Counted from the stretch's first letter, positions 18,168 to 27,815 are shown. The stretch is 64,000 nt of DNA from Bacteroidota bacterium (GCA_017857395.1 JAFMDF010000012.1:1-64000), one strand, 5' to 3'. Numbers and translations: made by a program. The notes: generated from the letters alone by a model not told the origin.

Positions 18168-20189
18168 ATGTCAACAACTTTAAAAACAAATTTCAAAGAA
18201 GCAATCCTTCAAGGTATTCCAAAAGCATTACCGAATCTAAAGCCCTACCCTGCTAATGCGAACCAAGCACCGAAAAGAAAAGATATTTTATCATTGGAGG
18301 AAAAGAAATTGGCCATCAGAAATGCCCTAAGGTATTTTCCCACAAAATGGCATGCACAATTAGCTAAAGAATTTTGGGAAGAATTGAAAACTTATGGGAG
18401 AATATATATGTATCGTTTTCAGCCAACTTATGAGATGTATGCTCGACCAATAGGCGAATATCCTGCTAAAACGGTACAAGCGGCTAGTATTATGCTAATG
18501 ATACAAAATAACCTAAATCCAGCCGTAGCACAGCATCCAAATGAATTGATTACTTATGGCGGAAATGGCAGTGTTTTTCAAAATTGGGCGCAGTATCTAT
18601 TGACGATGCAATATCTCGCAATGATGACGGAAGAACAAACCTTGCATATTTATTCAGGTCACCCAATGGGTTTATTTCCTTCTTCTAAGGATGCACCAAG
18701 AGTGGTGGTTACTAATGGGATGATGATTCCAAATTATTCCAAATCGGATGATTGGGAAAAATACAATGCTTTAGGCGTTACCCAATACGGGCAAATGACA
18801 GCTGGTTCTTATATGTATATTGGGCCTCAAGGAATTGTGCATGGAACGACAATTACCGTCTTAAATGCTTTCCGTAAACAATTAAGTCGTGGAGAATCAA
18901 TTGCAGGAAAAATATTTTTAACCGCAGGCTTAGGTGGCATGAGTGGCGCACAGCCCAAAGCTGGAAATATTGCAGGCTGTATCACCGTCTGTGCAGAGGT
19001 GAATCCTAATGCAGCTCGAAAAAGATGGGAACAAGGTTGGGTAGACCAATTAGTAGATAATCTCGATGAATTAGTTACGATTGTAAAAGAAGCAGTTTCC
19101 CAAAAAGCGATTATTTCTATTGCCTATATTGGAAACATTGTAGAAGTCTGGGAGCGATTTGATGAAGCAAATATATTTATTCACTTAGGCTCCGACCAGA
19201 CTTCTTTGCATAACCCTTGGTCTGGAGGCTACTACCCTGTTGGTTTAAGTTTTGAAGAATCGAACGAATTAATGAGCCAAAATCCAGCTGCTTTTAAAGA
19301 GAACGTTCAAGCCTCTTTGAGAAGACATGCTGCAGCAATTAATAAGCATACGGCAAAAGGGACTTATTTCTTTGACTATGGCAATGCTTTTTTATTAGAA
19401 GCATCGCGCGCTGGTGCGGATGTACTACAAGAGAATGGAGTTGATTTTAAATATCCTTCTTATGTGCAGGATATTATGGGCCCAATGTGCTTTGATTACG
19501 GATTTGGTCCTTTTAGATGGGTTTGTACTTCTGGTAATCCAGCAGATTTAGATAAAACGGATGCTATTGCTTTGGCGGTCATGTCAGAAATTAAAGCAAC
19601 AGCGCCCGAAGAAATTCAACAGCAATTAGCAGATAATATAAAATGGATTCGAGAAGCGAAGGAGAACAAGCTAGTCGTCGGTTCACAAGCAAGAATCTTG
19701 TATGCAGATACAGAAGGTCGAATGAAAATTGCGACTGCTTTTAATGACGCCATTAAAAATGGAGATATTACCGCTCCTATTGTTTTAGGCAGAGACCACC
19801 ACGATGTAAGCGGTACAGATTCTCCTTATCGAGAAACGAGTAATATCTATGATGGCAGCAAATTTACTGCTGATATGGCGATTCATAATGTTTTAGGTGA
19901 TAGTTTCCGAGGGGCAACTTGGGTGTCTATTCATAATGGTGGCGGTGTTGGTTGGGGCGAAGTTGTAAATGGTGGTTTTGGCTTAGTTTTAGACGGTTCA
20001 GAGGCGGCTGCCAAAAAATTAGCAAACATGCTTTTTTATGATGTAAATAATGGGATCGCTCGTAGAAGTTGGGCTAGAAATAAAGGAGCTATTGCTACCT
20101 TAAAAAGAGAAATGGATAGAAGTCCAAATTTAAGCGTGACGCTGCCTAATTTGGTAGATGATGAATTATTAAAAACCCTAGATAAATAA
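18168..20189 (+). CDS. hutU: urocanate hydratase
   Basis: A 673-residue NAD-dependent hydratase converting urocanate to 4-imidazolone-5-propionate, step two of the hut pathway. Family motifs are ITYGGNGSVFQNWAQY, SGHPMGLFPSS, the NAD-contacting GLGGMSGAQPKAGNIAGC, HLGSDQTSLHNP, DIMGPMCFDYGFGPFRWVC and GRDHHDVSGTDSPYRET, then GGGVGWGEVVNGGFG. I chose the ATG at 18168. An upstream ATG at 18081 is in frame, but the extra 29 residues are translated from the arms of the inverted repeat and do not resemble the family. The length fits the long (about 670) form of this enzyme. Confidence 0.95.
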   Translation: MSTTLKTNFKEAILQGIPKALPNLKPYPANANQAPKRKDILSLEEKKLAIRNALRYFPTKWHAQLAKEFWEELKTYGRIYMYRFQPTYEMYARPIGEYPAKTVQAASIMLMIQNNLNPAVAQHPNELITYGGNGSVFQNWAQYLLTMQYLAMMTEEQTLHIYSGHPMGLFPSSKDAPRVVVTNGMMIPNYSKSDDWEKYNALGVTQYGQMTAGSYMYIGPQGIVHGTTITVLNAFRKQLSRGESIAGKIFLTAGLGGMSGAQPKAGNIAGCITVCAEVNPNAARKRWEQGWVDQLVDNLDELVTIVKEAVSQKAIISIAYIGNIVEVWERFDEANIFIHLGSDQTSLHNPWSGGYYPVGLSFEESNELMSQNPAAFKENVQASLRRHAAAINKHTAKGTYFFDYGNAFLLEASRAGADVLQENGVDFKYPSYVQDIMGPMCFDYGFGPFRWVCTSGNPADLDKTDAIALAVMSEIKATAPEEIQQQLADNIKWIREAKENKLVVGSQARILYADTEGRMKIATAFNDAIKNGDITAPIVLGRDHHDVSGTDSPYRETSNIYDGSKFTADMAIHNVLGDSFRGATWVSIHNGGGVGWGEVVNGGFGLVLDGSEAAAKKLANMLFYDVNNGIARRSWARNKGAIATLKREMDRSPNLSVTLPNLVDDELLKTLDK

Positions 20190-20368
20190 AAAATTTAATT
20201 TTTATTTAATAAGAAAATTACAAATGAGTAAAAATAATTTCAGTTAAATTACATAAAATTATTCGGATTTAAAAAAATAGTGTTATTGGGTATATCTTAG
20301 GAAGGTAGGTAACATATCTGACGCTAAAAAGAAAGCACAAAGTATATATAAGTAGGATTCAAAAGGAC

Positions 20369-20403
20369 AAAAAAAAAGTGCTTGTCCACCTTTGTGGACA
20401 AGC
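20369..20403 (-). terminator. rho-independent terminator for the minus-strand gene
   Basis: GCTTGTCCAC (20380-20389) pairs with GTGGACAAGC (20394-20403) around a 4-base loop. Read on the minus strand, the stem is followed by AC and nine T residues. It lies 28 bases past the stop codon at 20431. Confidence 0.9.
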
Positions 20404-20430
20404 GACTGATTAAGTTTATTGTTGTTCAAT

Positions 20431-21270
20431 CTAAAACCTTCCTAGCATTTGTACGACTTGAAAGCCGCCAAATGGTAACATTTTATAGGCTGTTCCTCTG
20501 TAGATGACATATTTGTCACCTCTATACCAAATCATCTCTCCGCCTAAAGGTAATGCATCTATACAAATTCCTGTTGGTGCATCTACCGCATAATATCGAC
20601 CAAATCGTTTTTTGAACCAAATTCCATCGTATAACCAATATCTTTCTCCAAAAAATCTAAATTTTTGCGACTGTAACCCATTCCTTAATGGAAAGCGGTT
20701 ATAAGTCAAATCATAATAATTCGGTGTATAATGAATACTTGTCCAAAAATTACGATTCCAGTTATTTAAACCGCTGTAATAATTATTACAATAATCATTC
20801 CGTTCATTCGTGCGATAAGTATAATTAGAACGAGTATTTCGCGCTACTCTTTCCTTAGTATATCTATCATTATTTACTCGACTACCTCGGTTTTTTGTCG
20901 TTATCCTTCTATTAGCCGTGGTGGCTCGATTGTTAGCGGTTGCAGTTGAACGAGTTTTTCTTACATAATCCCGTTTTGCAGTAGCTCTGTTTGTACTTCG
21001 AGTAGGTGTAGTTGTTCTAGTTCTTTCTCGATAATCCCGTTTTGCGACACTTCTATTCGCTGTGCTTCTCGTTGCTGTTGCTTTTCTAGTACTATTAGTA
21101 TAAGTTCTCTTTGCTGTATTTCTATTATTTGCTTGCTGATAAACATCATCCCCTCCACGCTTTGTAATCTGACGGCTTTGTGCGAAAGAATCTGTTGGAA
21201 CTAATAAAAAGGCTAGTAAGCCACTAAAAGCCAAGGTCCAAAAATTCTTTTTAATTGCTTCTTTTGTCAT
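20431..21270 (-). CDS. exported basic Thr/Arg-rich protein, DUF6515-like C-terminus
   Basis: A 279-residue exported protein of unknown function. A signal peptide ends near TDSFAQ (about residue 31). Residues 35-165 are low-complexity and rich in Arg, Thr, Ser, Asn and Lys (repeated words such as RTRSTxTxxxRATxKRDY), giving a strongly basic, probably disordered segment. The C-terminal 100 residues are Tyr/Gly-rich and resemble DUF6515-type domains (FFGERYWLYDGIWFKKRFGRYY, then PTGICIDALP and a YKMLPFGGFQVV end). A cell-envelope role is likely. It is convergent with hutU and has its own terminator. The function cannot be read from the sequence. Confidence 0.7.
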   Translation of the reverse strand: MTKEAIKKNFWTLAFSGLLAFLLVPTDSFAQSRQITKRGGDDVYQQANNRNTAKRTYTNSTRKATATRSTANRSVAKRDYRERTRTTTPTRSTNRATAKRDYVRKTRSTATANNRATTANRRITTKNRGSRVNNDRYTKERVARNTRSNYTYRTNERNDYCNNYYSGLNNWNRNFWTSIHYTPNYYDLTYNRFPLRNGLQSQKFRFFGERYWLYDGIWFKKRFGRYYAVDAPTGICIDALPLGGEMIWYRGDKYVIYRGTAYKMLPFGGFQVVQMLGRF

Positions 21271-21589
21271 TGCTAAAAATTTTAAAGCTTAATAAATCAT
21301 TCTTTATGTAGCGAAAATTCGCTAAAAGAATTCGGTATTATGACGTAAAAGAGGCTTTATGTACACATAAAATGGCTATTATTTAACAGATGTTTAAGAA
21401 TTTCAACAAAAAATAAGATATAATTAAGAATTAGCGCAAGGTAATAAAATGATTTTAAAAATTATAGTATTTCTTTTACATTGAAAAAAAATCAATCCAC
21501 CCAACCATTTAATAATTAACTACCGTCTAATAAAAAAGAAAAAGAGGGATTGAAAAAGAAGTTTATTTTCATTTAAATTTTCCTAAAAC
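21271..21589. other. divergent intergenic region, no gene seen
   Basis: This 319-base AT-rich stretch separates two divergent envelope genes and must hold both promoters. I find no convincing TAnnTTTG box with a spaced TTG and no inverted repeat worth naming. Confidence 0.3.
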
Positions 21590-22369
21590 ATGAAGCTAAC
21601 TTTTATTAAAAATTGGCTAATAATAGGCATACTACTATTCAGTTGTCAATTATTGGGGCAAAATGAACCCGAATTTCGTAGAACAGATGTGGTCTATTTA
21701 AAAAGTGGTAGCATTTTTAGAGGTCAAATTGAAGCTTATGAAATAGGAGGAGATTTAAAACTGCGGATGGATGCCCATAAAGTAATGACGATTCCAGCTA
21801 TGGCTATAAAAAAAATAGTACAAGAACTGACCGAAACAGAAAAGTCAACCCAAGTCGAAACAACCGTTTATGCCTTTCGGGAAAATGGGCTTCACTTCGT
21901 CACAACTATTGGATATATTGGCGGAAATGACCAATTTGGGAATTATAAAGATGGGTTCAATGCTCATTTTCAAGGCATTTACCATTTCAATAGATTAATT
22001 GGAACTGGTATTGGTGTCGGCATTGACTTTTACAATGTAAACTTGGGAAGTATAGTACCCATATATGCTACAATGAGAGGATATTTAAAAGCCAAAAACG
22101 TAAGCCCTTATTATCAATTAGCCGCAGGATATGGAATACCAAGTATAAATGACGAAACTAGTGGTTTCACTAGTAGTAAAGGAGGCTACTATTTAGCACC
22201 AGAACTGGGGTTGAGATTTGGAGGTTCAGCAGATACTAATTTTACGATGGGCTTAGGCTTACAATGGCAAAAAGCAAGGTATACCTTAGATTTTGGGGAT
22301 ACGATTAGTAATAATATAGATAGTTATACTTTTAGACGGTTTAATTTCAAAATAGGTATTTTATTTTAG
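21590..22369 (+). CDS. outer-membrane beta-barrel-like protein
   Basis: A 259-residue exported protein (signal peptide ending LLGQN near residue 25). An N-terminal small beta domain (DVVYLKSGSIFRGQIEAYEIG) has the pattern of a Bacteroidota 'unfolding sensor' SH3-like segment. From about 95 on, alternating amphipathic strands (FVTTIGYIGG, GIYHFNRLIGTGIGVGIDFY, YYQLAAGYGIPS, YYLAPELGLRFGG) end in an FKIGILF strand, as in 8-10-stranded outer-membrane barrels. It lies about 30 bases upstream of an ECF sigma gene and is presumably co-transcribed with it, so it may be the surface component or the target of that system. No specific function is recognised. Confidence 0.65.
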   Translation: MKLTFIKNWLIIGILLFSCQLLGQNEPEFRRTDVVYLKSGSIFRGQIEAYEIGGDLKLRMDAHKVMTIPAMAIKKIVQELTETEKSTQVETTVYAFRENGLHFVTTIGYIGGNDQFGNYKDGFNAHFQGIYHFNRLIGTGIGVGIDFYNVNLGSIVPIYATMRGYLKAKNVSPYYQLAAGYGIPSINDETSGFTSSKGGYYLAPELGLRFGGSADTNFTMGLGLQWQKARYTLDFGDTISNNIDSYTFRRFNFKIGILF

Positions 22370-22398
22370 GCAAGCAAAAAACATATCAGGAAAAAGAT

Positions 22399-22923
22399 TT
22401 GGTAAATGGTTGCATTGAAAATGACCGTACTTACCAAGAAGCCTTATATCGGAGATTCTATCCCGTTATGATAGGGATGTGTATGCGTTATACACAAGAT
22501 AGAAATTTAGCAATGGAGATTGTAAATTCTGGATTCTTACGAGTTTTTAAAAAATTACACACTTTCCAATTTACTGGGTCTTTAGAGGGTTGGATTAGAA
22601 AAATCGTCTACCATTGTTTGGCAGATCACTTCAAGAAAAAATCAAGTAATATATATTTTTTAGAAATTGAACATGGAGAAAAACCAAAAGATAATTATGT
22701 CTTAGAAGGTTTATACGCAGAAGATATTTTAAAATTGATTGATAAATTACCAAATGCCACGCGTCGGGTATTTATCTTATATGCAATCGAAGGATACAAA
22801 CATCATGAAATTGCTGAAGCAGTAAATATCAGTATTGGCACTTCCAAATGGCATTTATCAGAAGCACGAAAAAAACTAAAAACCTTCCTTTACGAAGAAG
22901 GACTTATTGCAAAAAATGGATAA
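22399..22923 (+). CDS. ECF-type RNA polymerase sigma factor
   Basis: A 174-residue extracytoplasmic-function sigma factor. Region 2 spans about 10-80 (EALYRRFYPVMIGMCMRYTQDRNLAMEI, GSLEGWIRKIVYHCLADHFKK) and region 4 about 110-165 (LPNATRRVFILYAIEGYKHHEIAEA, NISIGTSKWHLSEARKKLK). There is no ATG before region 2; TTG at 22399 is the only usual start, preceded by AGGAAAAAGAT. The gene overlaps the next one by eight bases (ATGGATAA), implying translational coupling. It is probably controlled by that neighbour, whose N-terminus is cytoplasmic. Confidence 0.92.
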   Translation: MVNGCIENDRTYQEALYRRFYPVMIGMCMRYTQDRNLAMEIVNSGFLRVFKKLHTFQFTGSLEGWIRKIVYHCLADHFKKKSSNIYFLEIEHGEKPKDNYVLEGLYAEDILKLIDKLPNATRRVFILYAIEGYKHHEIAEAVNISIGTSKWHLSEARKKLKTFLYEEGLIAKNG

Positions 22924-24187
22924 AGATAATACACATATAGATTCCGAATTTATAGACCATAGTTGGCGTGAAATGTCCAATTTATTGGAGCAGGAAATGC
23001 CTGTCAAGAAACGTAAAAAACGAATACTTTGGATTTGTTTTTTTGGGTTGGGTCTATTAGGTTTAATAGGGTTGGCTTATTTCACTGAGCACCAACCTAC
23101 AAAATTAAAATCCCTTCCGATTCAGCAAGAAGCTAAAATAGTCACCACTAAGATAGCTCAAAATAGCAATAGTCATTCATCAATCACCCCAAAAAAAGTG
23201 CCCAAAAAGCAAACACCTACGAAATCATCCGACGATACTCGTATAATTAGTACCATCAAGAAAACCACTAAAATTCGCCCCACGGTAGAAACACCATCTA
23301 CTGTGGGTGCTGGTGTTTCTGAACAAGACATTTCTAAAGAGCCATCCATCATTCAAAAGACAGAGATAAAGAATCAATTATTAAATAAAAGCAAGGTCAA
23401 TATATCCAAAAGTTTAATCACAGAACCAGCTCCTATTTCAGGGCTTACCCTACCTTTATTAATATGCGAAAACAACCAAAAACAAACATTTATTATTCCT
23501 ATTCCTAAAAAGAATCAACAAAAATGGCGGTTTGGGCTATATGCTGGTGCATTAACGCCTAAACTTGGCAGTTTTAGAACTGGATTTCATGCCAATTTCG
23601 CCTTGAATAAAAAATGGGCTATCCATTTTGGATTAGGCTATGCCAAGCGCATTTCAACTTCAGCCCTAAATGATGGCAACGATGGATTAAACAATTCTGT
23701 CGCAGAAGCCGATATGAGTACCACTGCAGGCGCTCCCGCTCCTAGTGGGACTGGAACGGGTTTTTCTAATGAAATGGAAGCAATGACTAATTCCAGCATC
23801 ACTTATGGCGATTTTCATTATTTTGAAGCGCCCATTTTACTTCAATATACCATTCGGCCAAAGTTCGCTATTGAAATTGGTGGCAATTTTAGTTATTTAT
23901 ACGGTTATAGCTACCAGCAAAATAATATTTCTTTCTTTACAAAAGACGCTAGTATTAAGCCTTCTCCAGACAATAGAACAGCTAATTTATCACTTGCCAA
24001 TGCTGCTACTATCCGAAATATTAATTTAAGTTTTATTGGTGGAGCGAATTATCAAATAACTAGCCGACTTAATACTTATGTCAATTATCATTTTAGTAAT
24101 TATTATTTGACGGGTACAACTATTTCTACTTTCCCTGAAAAAAGATGGCAACAAATTGAGGTTGGGATTCGGTATTACTTTAAATAA
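22916..24187 (+). CDS. membrane-anchored protein with C-terminal beta-barrel, putative anti-sigma partner
   Basis: A 423-residue protein with an unusual layout. A short cytoplasmic N-terminus (about 36 residues, with SWREMSNLLEQEMPVKKRKKR) precedes one transmembrane helix (ILWICFFGLGLLGLIGLAYF). A 130-residue Lys/Thr/Ser/Pro-rich linker follows, and then a domain of about 220 residues with outer-membrane barrel-like strands (WRFGLYAGALTPKLGS, WAIHFGLGYAKRIS, FAIEIGGNFSYLYGY, YVNYHFSNYY, QQIEVGIRYYFK). I chose the ATG at 22916; it overlaps the sigma stop codon. Context suggests it anchors or inhibits the sigma factor and carries a periplasm- or outer-membrane-facing sensor. Lack of a classic zinc-finger anti-sigma motif leaves this uncertain. 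Confidence 0.7.
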   Translation: MDKDNTHIDSEFIDHSWREMSNLLEQEMPVKKRKKRILWICFFGLGLLGLIGLAYFTEHQPTKLKSLPIQQEAKIVTTKIAQNSNSHSSITPKKVPKKQTPTKSSDDTRIISTIKKTTKIRPTVETPSTVGAGVSEQDISKEPSIIQKTEIKNQLLNKSKVNISKSLITEPAPISGLTLPLLICENNQKQTFIIPIPKKNQQKWRFGLYAGALTPKLGSFRTGFHANFALNKKWAIHFGLGYAKRISTSALNDGNDGLNNSVAEADMSTTAGAPAPSGTGTGFSNEMEAMTNSSITYGDFHYFEAPILLQYTIRPKFAIEIGGNFSYLYGYSYQQNNISFFTKDASIKPSPDNRTANLSLANAATIRNINLSFIGGANYQITSRLNTYVNYHFSNYYLTGTTISTFPEKRWQQIEVGIRYYFK

Positions 24188-24215
24188 AGCCTATTTTGCT
24201 GTTATAATTAACAAT

Positions 24216-25229
24216 ATGCAGCTAAAAATACATCCATTAAAACTTTACTTAAAAAAACCATTTACCATTGCATACGGTACTTTTTATTATAGAGAAGCAA
24301 TTATCGTAGAATTAAAAGATGGTTTCTATTCTGGTTTTGGAGAAGCTACGGTCATTACTTATTATGGCAAAAGTTTAGCTCAATTTATGGATGTCTTAAA
24401 GAAACATCAAGCTTTTATCGAAGCCCTTCCTTTAGATAATCCTACCACCTTTTGGCAACAGCTCTACCCTATTTTCAAAAATCATCCTTTTATTTTATGT
24501 GCCTTAGACGTAGCTGCCCATGATCTTTGGGCTAAAAAACAGCAGCTATCTCTTCACCAAGCCTGGCAATTAAATCTGTGTAATTTACCTATAACGAATT
24601 ATACGATTTCTATTGGTTCTATTGAAAATATGATTGCTCAAATGAAGGCTTATCCGACGCCAATTTATAAAATTAAGTTGGGCACCAAAGAAGATATTGC
24701 CATCATAAAGGCACTTAGAGCAACCTCCGATGCTATTTTTCGAGTAGATGCTAATTGTGCGTGGACAGTTGAAGAAACGCTTAAAAATGCAATAGCCTTA
24801 AAAGAATTAGGCGTTGAATTTATCGAGCAGCCATTGGCTAGAGAAAATTGGGAAGGTATGAAAATCCTTTTCGAAGAAAGTGTTTTACCCATTATTGCGG
24901 ATGAAAGTTGTCAGACCGCAACAGATGTCCAAAAATGTCATCAACATTTTCATGGGATTAATATTAAATTGATGAAATGCGGTGGTTTTACGCCTGCATT
25001 AAAAATGATTCAAGAAGCGAAGTCTTTGGATATGAAAGTAATGTGTGGTTGTATGACAGAAACAAGTATTGGTATTTCTGCCATTGCTCAATTATTACCC
25101 TTGCTAGATTATGTAGATATGGATGGCGCTTTATTGATAAAAGATGATCCAGCGAAAGGCGTAAAGATAGTGGATGGGCAGGTTATATTTGGGGTGGAAT
25201 ATGGAATTGGGGCTTATCTTAAGGAATAG
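24216..25229 (+). CDS. dipeptide epimerase (L-Ala-D/L-Glu epimerase-like)
   Basis: A 337-residue enolase-superfamily enzyme of the muconate lactonising/dipeptide epimerase group, which interconverts L-Ala-D-Glu from peptidoglycan with L-Ala-L-Glu or acts on related dipeptides. The N-terminal capping domain is LKIHPLKLYLKKPFTIAYGT. The catalytic KxK is KIKLGTKED, the metal ligands are in FRVDANCAWT, EFIEQPLARENWE and IIADESC, and the second catalytic Lys is in INIKLMKCGG. I chose the ATG at 24216; the longer frame from 24156 adds 20 residues overlapping the previous gene and does not fit the family. It probably belongs to muropeptide recycling. Exact dipeptide specificity cannot be read. Confidence 0.88.
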   Translation: MQLKIHPLKLYLKKPFTIAYGTFYYREAIIVELKDGFYSGFGEATVITYYGKSLAQFMDVLKKHQAFIEALPLDNPTTFWQQLYPIFKNHPFILCALDVAAHDLWAKKQQLSLHQAWQLNLCNLPITNYTISIGSIENMIAQMKAYPTPIYKIKLGTKEDIAIIKALRATSDAIFRVDANCAWTVEETLKNAIALKELGVEFIEQPLARENWEGMKILFEESVLPIIADESCQTATDVQKCHQHFHGINIKLMKCGGFTPALKMIQEAKSLDMKVMCGCMTETSIGISAIAQLLPLLDYVDMDGALLIKDDPAKGVKIVDGQVIFGVEYGIGAYLKE

Positions 25230-25272
25230 ATTAAGAGGTTACAACTATTTTTGGGCATATCCAAATCACAGT

Positions 25273-25375
25273 TCATAAATCTTAAATCATAAACCCGCCA
25301 GACTGGAACGGGCTGGTCTGTCATGTAAAAACTAGATAGATTTGTGATTTGTGATGTATGATTTAAGATTTATGA
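25273..25375. repeat. inverted repeat between convergent genes
   Basis: TCATAAATCTTAAATCATA (25273-25291) is exactly mirrored at 25357-25375. A second GC-rich hairpin sits in the loop (CCAGAC ... GGTCTG around 25300-25320). The pair lies between the epimerase and the minus-strand methyltransferase, so it may act as a bidirectional transcription stop. Confidence 0.7.
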
Positions 25376-25423
25376 TTTCCAAACAGCCTAGCTTAGACTC
25401 CAAGGTCAATCTTCCCCCATACA

Positions 25424-26062
25424 TTAAGAAATCTTCTTGGTAATAGGACGTTTATCTCGAATCAACTGCCGTTCTTTGAATGATTCATATAAAGCGGTTT
25501 GTTCCATCTCTGTCATTGGAAGCTTATCGGTATACATTCCCGCAGCTTCTCTTTGACGAAGCGCTTCATAAATACTTACGGCACAAGCTACAGAGATGTT
25601 GAGACTTTGTACCATTCCCATTTGCGGAATAATAAAATTACCATCAGAATAAGCTAAACTCATTTCACTCAATCCATCCTTTTCATTACCAAACATTAAG
25701 GCAACAGATTGAGTTAAATCTAATTCATATAAAGAAGTGGGTTGTTCTTCTAAATGAGTAGAATATATTTTATCGTAATTTTTTCTTACATGCGCAAAAC
25801 AGGCTTCCACATCTGCATATAAGTGAACATCCACCCATCGTCTAGCCCCAGAAGAAGTGCGCTTATTTAATTTAATCTGATTCCTATTGGAGAGCGAAGG
25901 ATCGGTGTATAATACAAAAATCTCTTTAATCCCAACAGAATCACAGCTCCTTAAAACCGCCCCTAAATTATGTGGATCGTGTACATTTTCAAGGATAACC
26001 GTTAGATTAGCTTGTCTCCTTTGTGCAGCTATTTTAAATTTATGTAGTCTTTCTTCTGTCAC
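25424..26062 (-). CDS. TrmH/SpoU-family RNA 2'-O-methyltransferase
   Basis: A 212-residue SPOUT methyltransferase. The three family motifs are present: ENVHDPHNLGAVLRSCDSVG (motif 1, with the catalytic Arg), ALMFGNEKDGLS (motif 2), and FIIPQMGMVQSLNISVACAV (motif 3, SAM-binding knot). Length and lack of an N-terminal L30e-like domain point to the TrmH type, which methylates G18 of tRNA, or a close relative. The exact substrate cannot be fixed. ATG at 26062 is used. It is convergent with the epimerase gene. Confidence 0.88.
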   Translation of the reverse strand: MTEERLHKFKIAAQRRQANLTVILENVHDPHNLGAVLRSCDSVGIKEIFVLYTDPSLSNRNQIKLNKRTSSGARRWVDVHLYADVEACFAHVRKNYDKIYSTHLEEQPTSLYELDLTQSVALMFGNEKDGLSEMSLAYSDGNFIIPQMGMVQSLNISVACAVSIYEALRQREAAGMYTDKLPMTEMEQTALYESFKERQLIRDKRPITKKIS

Positions 26063-26399
26063 TTCGTATTATTTTTTCGCAAAGATAGGTGTTTTTAAAG
26101 TTTCCTTGTAGCTGAGTAACGGAGAGAGAAAAAAAGAAGTCATATCATTTGCGTCAAAACTAAACTATAATCAATAAAAACTCGTTCTAAATTTACCCCT
26201 TGTATAAAATAAAGTATTAATCTTTAAAAAAAGTTGGTTAAACTAATATAAATTTGTATTTTTAAAATAAATTGTTTTATGAATTTATAAAAATAAAATA
26301 TTAATGCTTTGTTTTGTTTTTCTAGTATTACCACTAACAAGAAAACAAAACCGAATTTCAGTATAATAACGAACTAAGATTTAGCCAAAATTGAGAAAT
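26063..26399. other. divergent intergenic region upstream of the HtrA protease
   Basis: 337 AT-rich bases with no open frame. A TAAATTTG -7 motif (26249-26256) points towards the protease gene, but its nearest TTG is only 12 bases upstream, so the match is weak. No hairpin stands out. Confidence 0.3.
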
Positions 26400-27815
26400 A
26401 TGAAGACTTTTTGGATTGCACTAATTGCTTCAATGTTGAGCGCTATTTTTGCTGTTGGCCTCTACAGAATGATAGATACACCAAAAGAAGTAATTATTAA
26501 AGAAACCATTCCTGCAAGGTATACAAATTATACGGATGAGCTTTTATCTGGTAAAAGTCCCCGAAGATATATTTCTTCTTCGCCTACTAATTTTATTGCC
26601 GCTGCTAGCAATGCAACACCCGCTGTCGTTAATATAAAATCATCCAAAGGGGGCGATTATTTCTGGGAAAGTTTAAGTGCTTCCACAGGTTCAGGGGTCA
26701 TTATCTCTCCTAATGGTTATATCGTCACCAATAATCATGTCATAGAAGAAGGTAAAGTTTTTCGAGTAACGCTGCATGACAAACGAGAATTTAATGCCAA
26801 ATTAGTAGGCACCGACCCGTCCACAGATTTAGCCTTATTAAAAATAAATAGTGCCGAGCTTCCATTTTTACCTTTTGGCAATTCTGATTCTCTACAAACA
26901 GGGGAATGGGTCTTAGCAGTTGGTAATCCATTTAATTTAGAATCAACCGTAACCGCAGGCATTGTTAGTGCAAAAGGACGAAATATCTCCATTCTAGAAG
27001 ATGCTTATTCTATAGAATCTTTTATCCAAACAGATGCAGCCGTCAATCCAGGTAATAGTGGAGGCGCATTAGTAAATACCAACGGAGAATTGATTGGTAT
27101 TAATACTGCCATTATTACTCGGTCTGGGAAGTATGAAGGATATTCTTTTGCCATTCCAGCAGATTTAGTTAAAAAAGTTATTCGAGATATACGCGATTTC
27201 GGAGTCGTTCAAAGAGGTATTTTAGGGGTGAGTATTGCTGCTGTTACAGATAATACTGCCAAAAAATTAAACCTCAAAAATGTAGAAGGCGTATTAATTA
27301 CAAAGGTTACGGAAAGCGGTGGGGCAGCTGATGCAGGCATGAAAGAGGATGATGTCGTCATTTCTATCAATAATGTATCAACGAGTACAATGCCTGAATT
27401 ACAGGAACAAGTAGCTCGTTATCGACCTGGCAATAAAATAAAAGTAGGATTCATAAGAAGTGGCGTCAAAAAAACAACAACCATTGTTTTAAAAAATAGA
27501 GGAAACACCACAGAATTAGTCAATGCTAGAAAAGGAAAGGTATTAGAAGATTTAGGTTTTGAATTAAGAAATCTAACTAAAGCAGAACAAAAACGACTAC
27601 AAACTACAGGTGTTTATGTAAAAAGCATCTACAAAAATAGCCTTATTGAAGAAACCAACATGGAATTAGGTTTTATTATCACCTCTATTAACGAACGTCA
27701 AGTCGAAAGTATCGATGAAGTATTAGCAGCTATCGGTAATAAAAATGGCTTAGTAATGCTTGGCGGGGTTTATGAAGAATATGATGGGGAATATTATTAT
27801 GAGTTTAGGAGATAG
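26400..27815 (+). CDS. HtrA/DegP-type periplasmic serine protease
   Basis: A 471-residue envelope quality-control protease. An N-terminal hydrophobic segment (WIALIASMLSAIFAVGLYRM) acts as signal or anchor. The trypsin-like domain carries the triad: His in VTNNHVIEEG, Asp in DPSTDLALLKI, and Ser in NPGNSGGALVN (His116, Asp146, Ser223 counted from the upstream TTG). Two PDZ domains follow (about 285-370 with GVLITKVTESGGAADAGMK, and about 385-470). I prefer the ATG at 26400 over the TTG at 26391. It stands alone, with a dispersed hairpin repeat after it, and is probably stress-responsive as in the family. Confidence 0.94.
   Translation: MKTFWIALIASMLSAIFAVGLYRMIDTPKEVIIKETIPARYTNYTDELLSGKSPRRYISSSPTNFIAAASNATPAVVNIKSSKGGDYFWESLSASTGSGVIISPNGYIVTNNHVIEEGKVFRVTLHDKREFNAKLVGTDPSTDLALLKINSAELPFLPFGNSDSLQTGEWVLAVGNPFNLESTVTAGIVSAKGRNISILEDAYSIESFIQTDAAVNPGNSGGALVNTNGELIGINTAIITRSGKYEGYSFAIPADLVKKVIRDIRDFGVVQRGILGVSIAAVTDNTAKKLNLKNVEGVLITKVTESGGAADAGMKEDDVVISINNVSTSTMPELQEQVARYRPGNKIKVGFIRSGVKKTTTIVLKNRGNTTELVNARKGKVLEDLGFELRNLTKAEQKRLQTTGVYVKSIYKNSLIEETNMELGFIITSINERQVESIDEVLAAIGNKNGLVMLGGVYEEYDGEYYYEFRR

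Noticed and set aside
24156-24215. N-terminal extension of the dipeptide epimerase
   Set aside because: It overlaps the previous gene, is hydrophobic and unlike the family; the ATG at 24216 gives the normal start.
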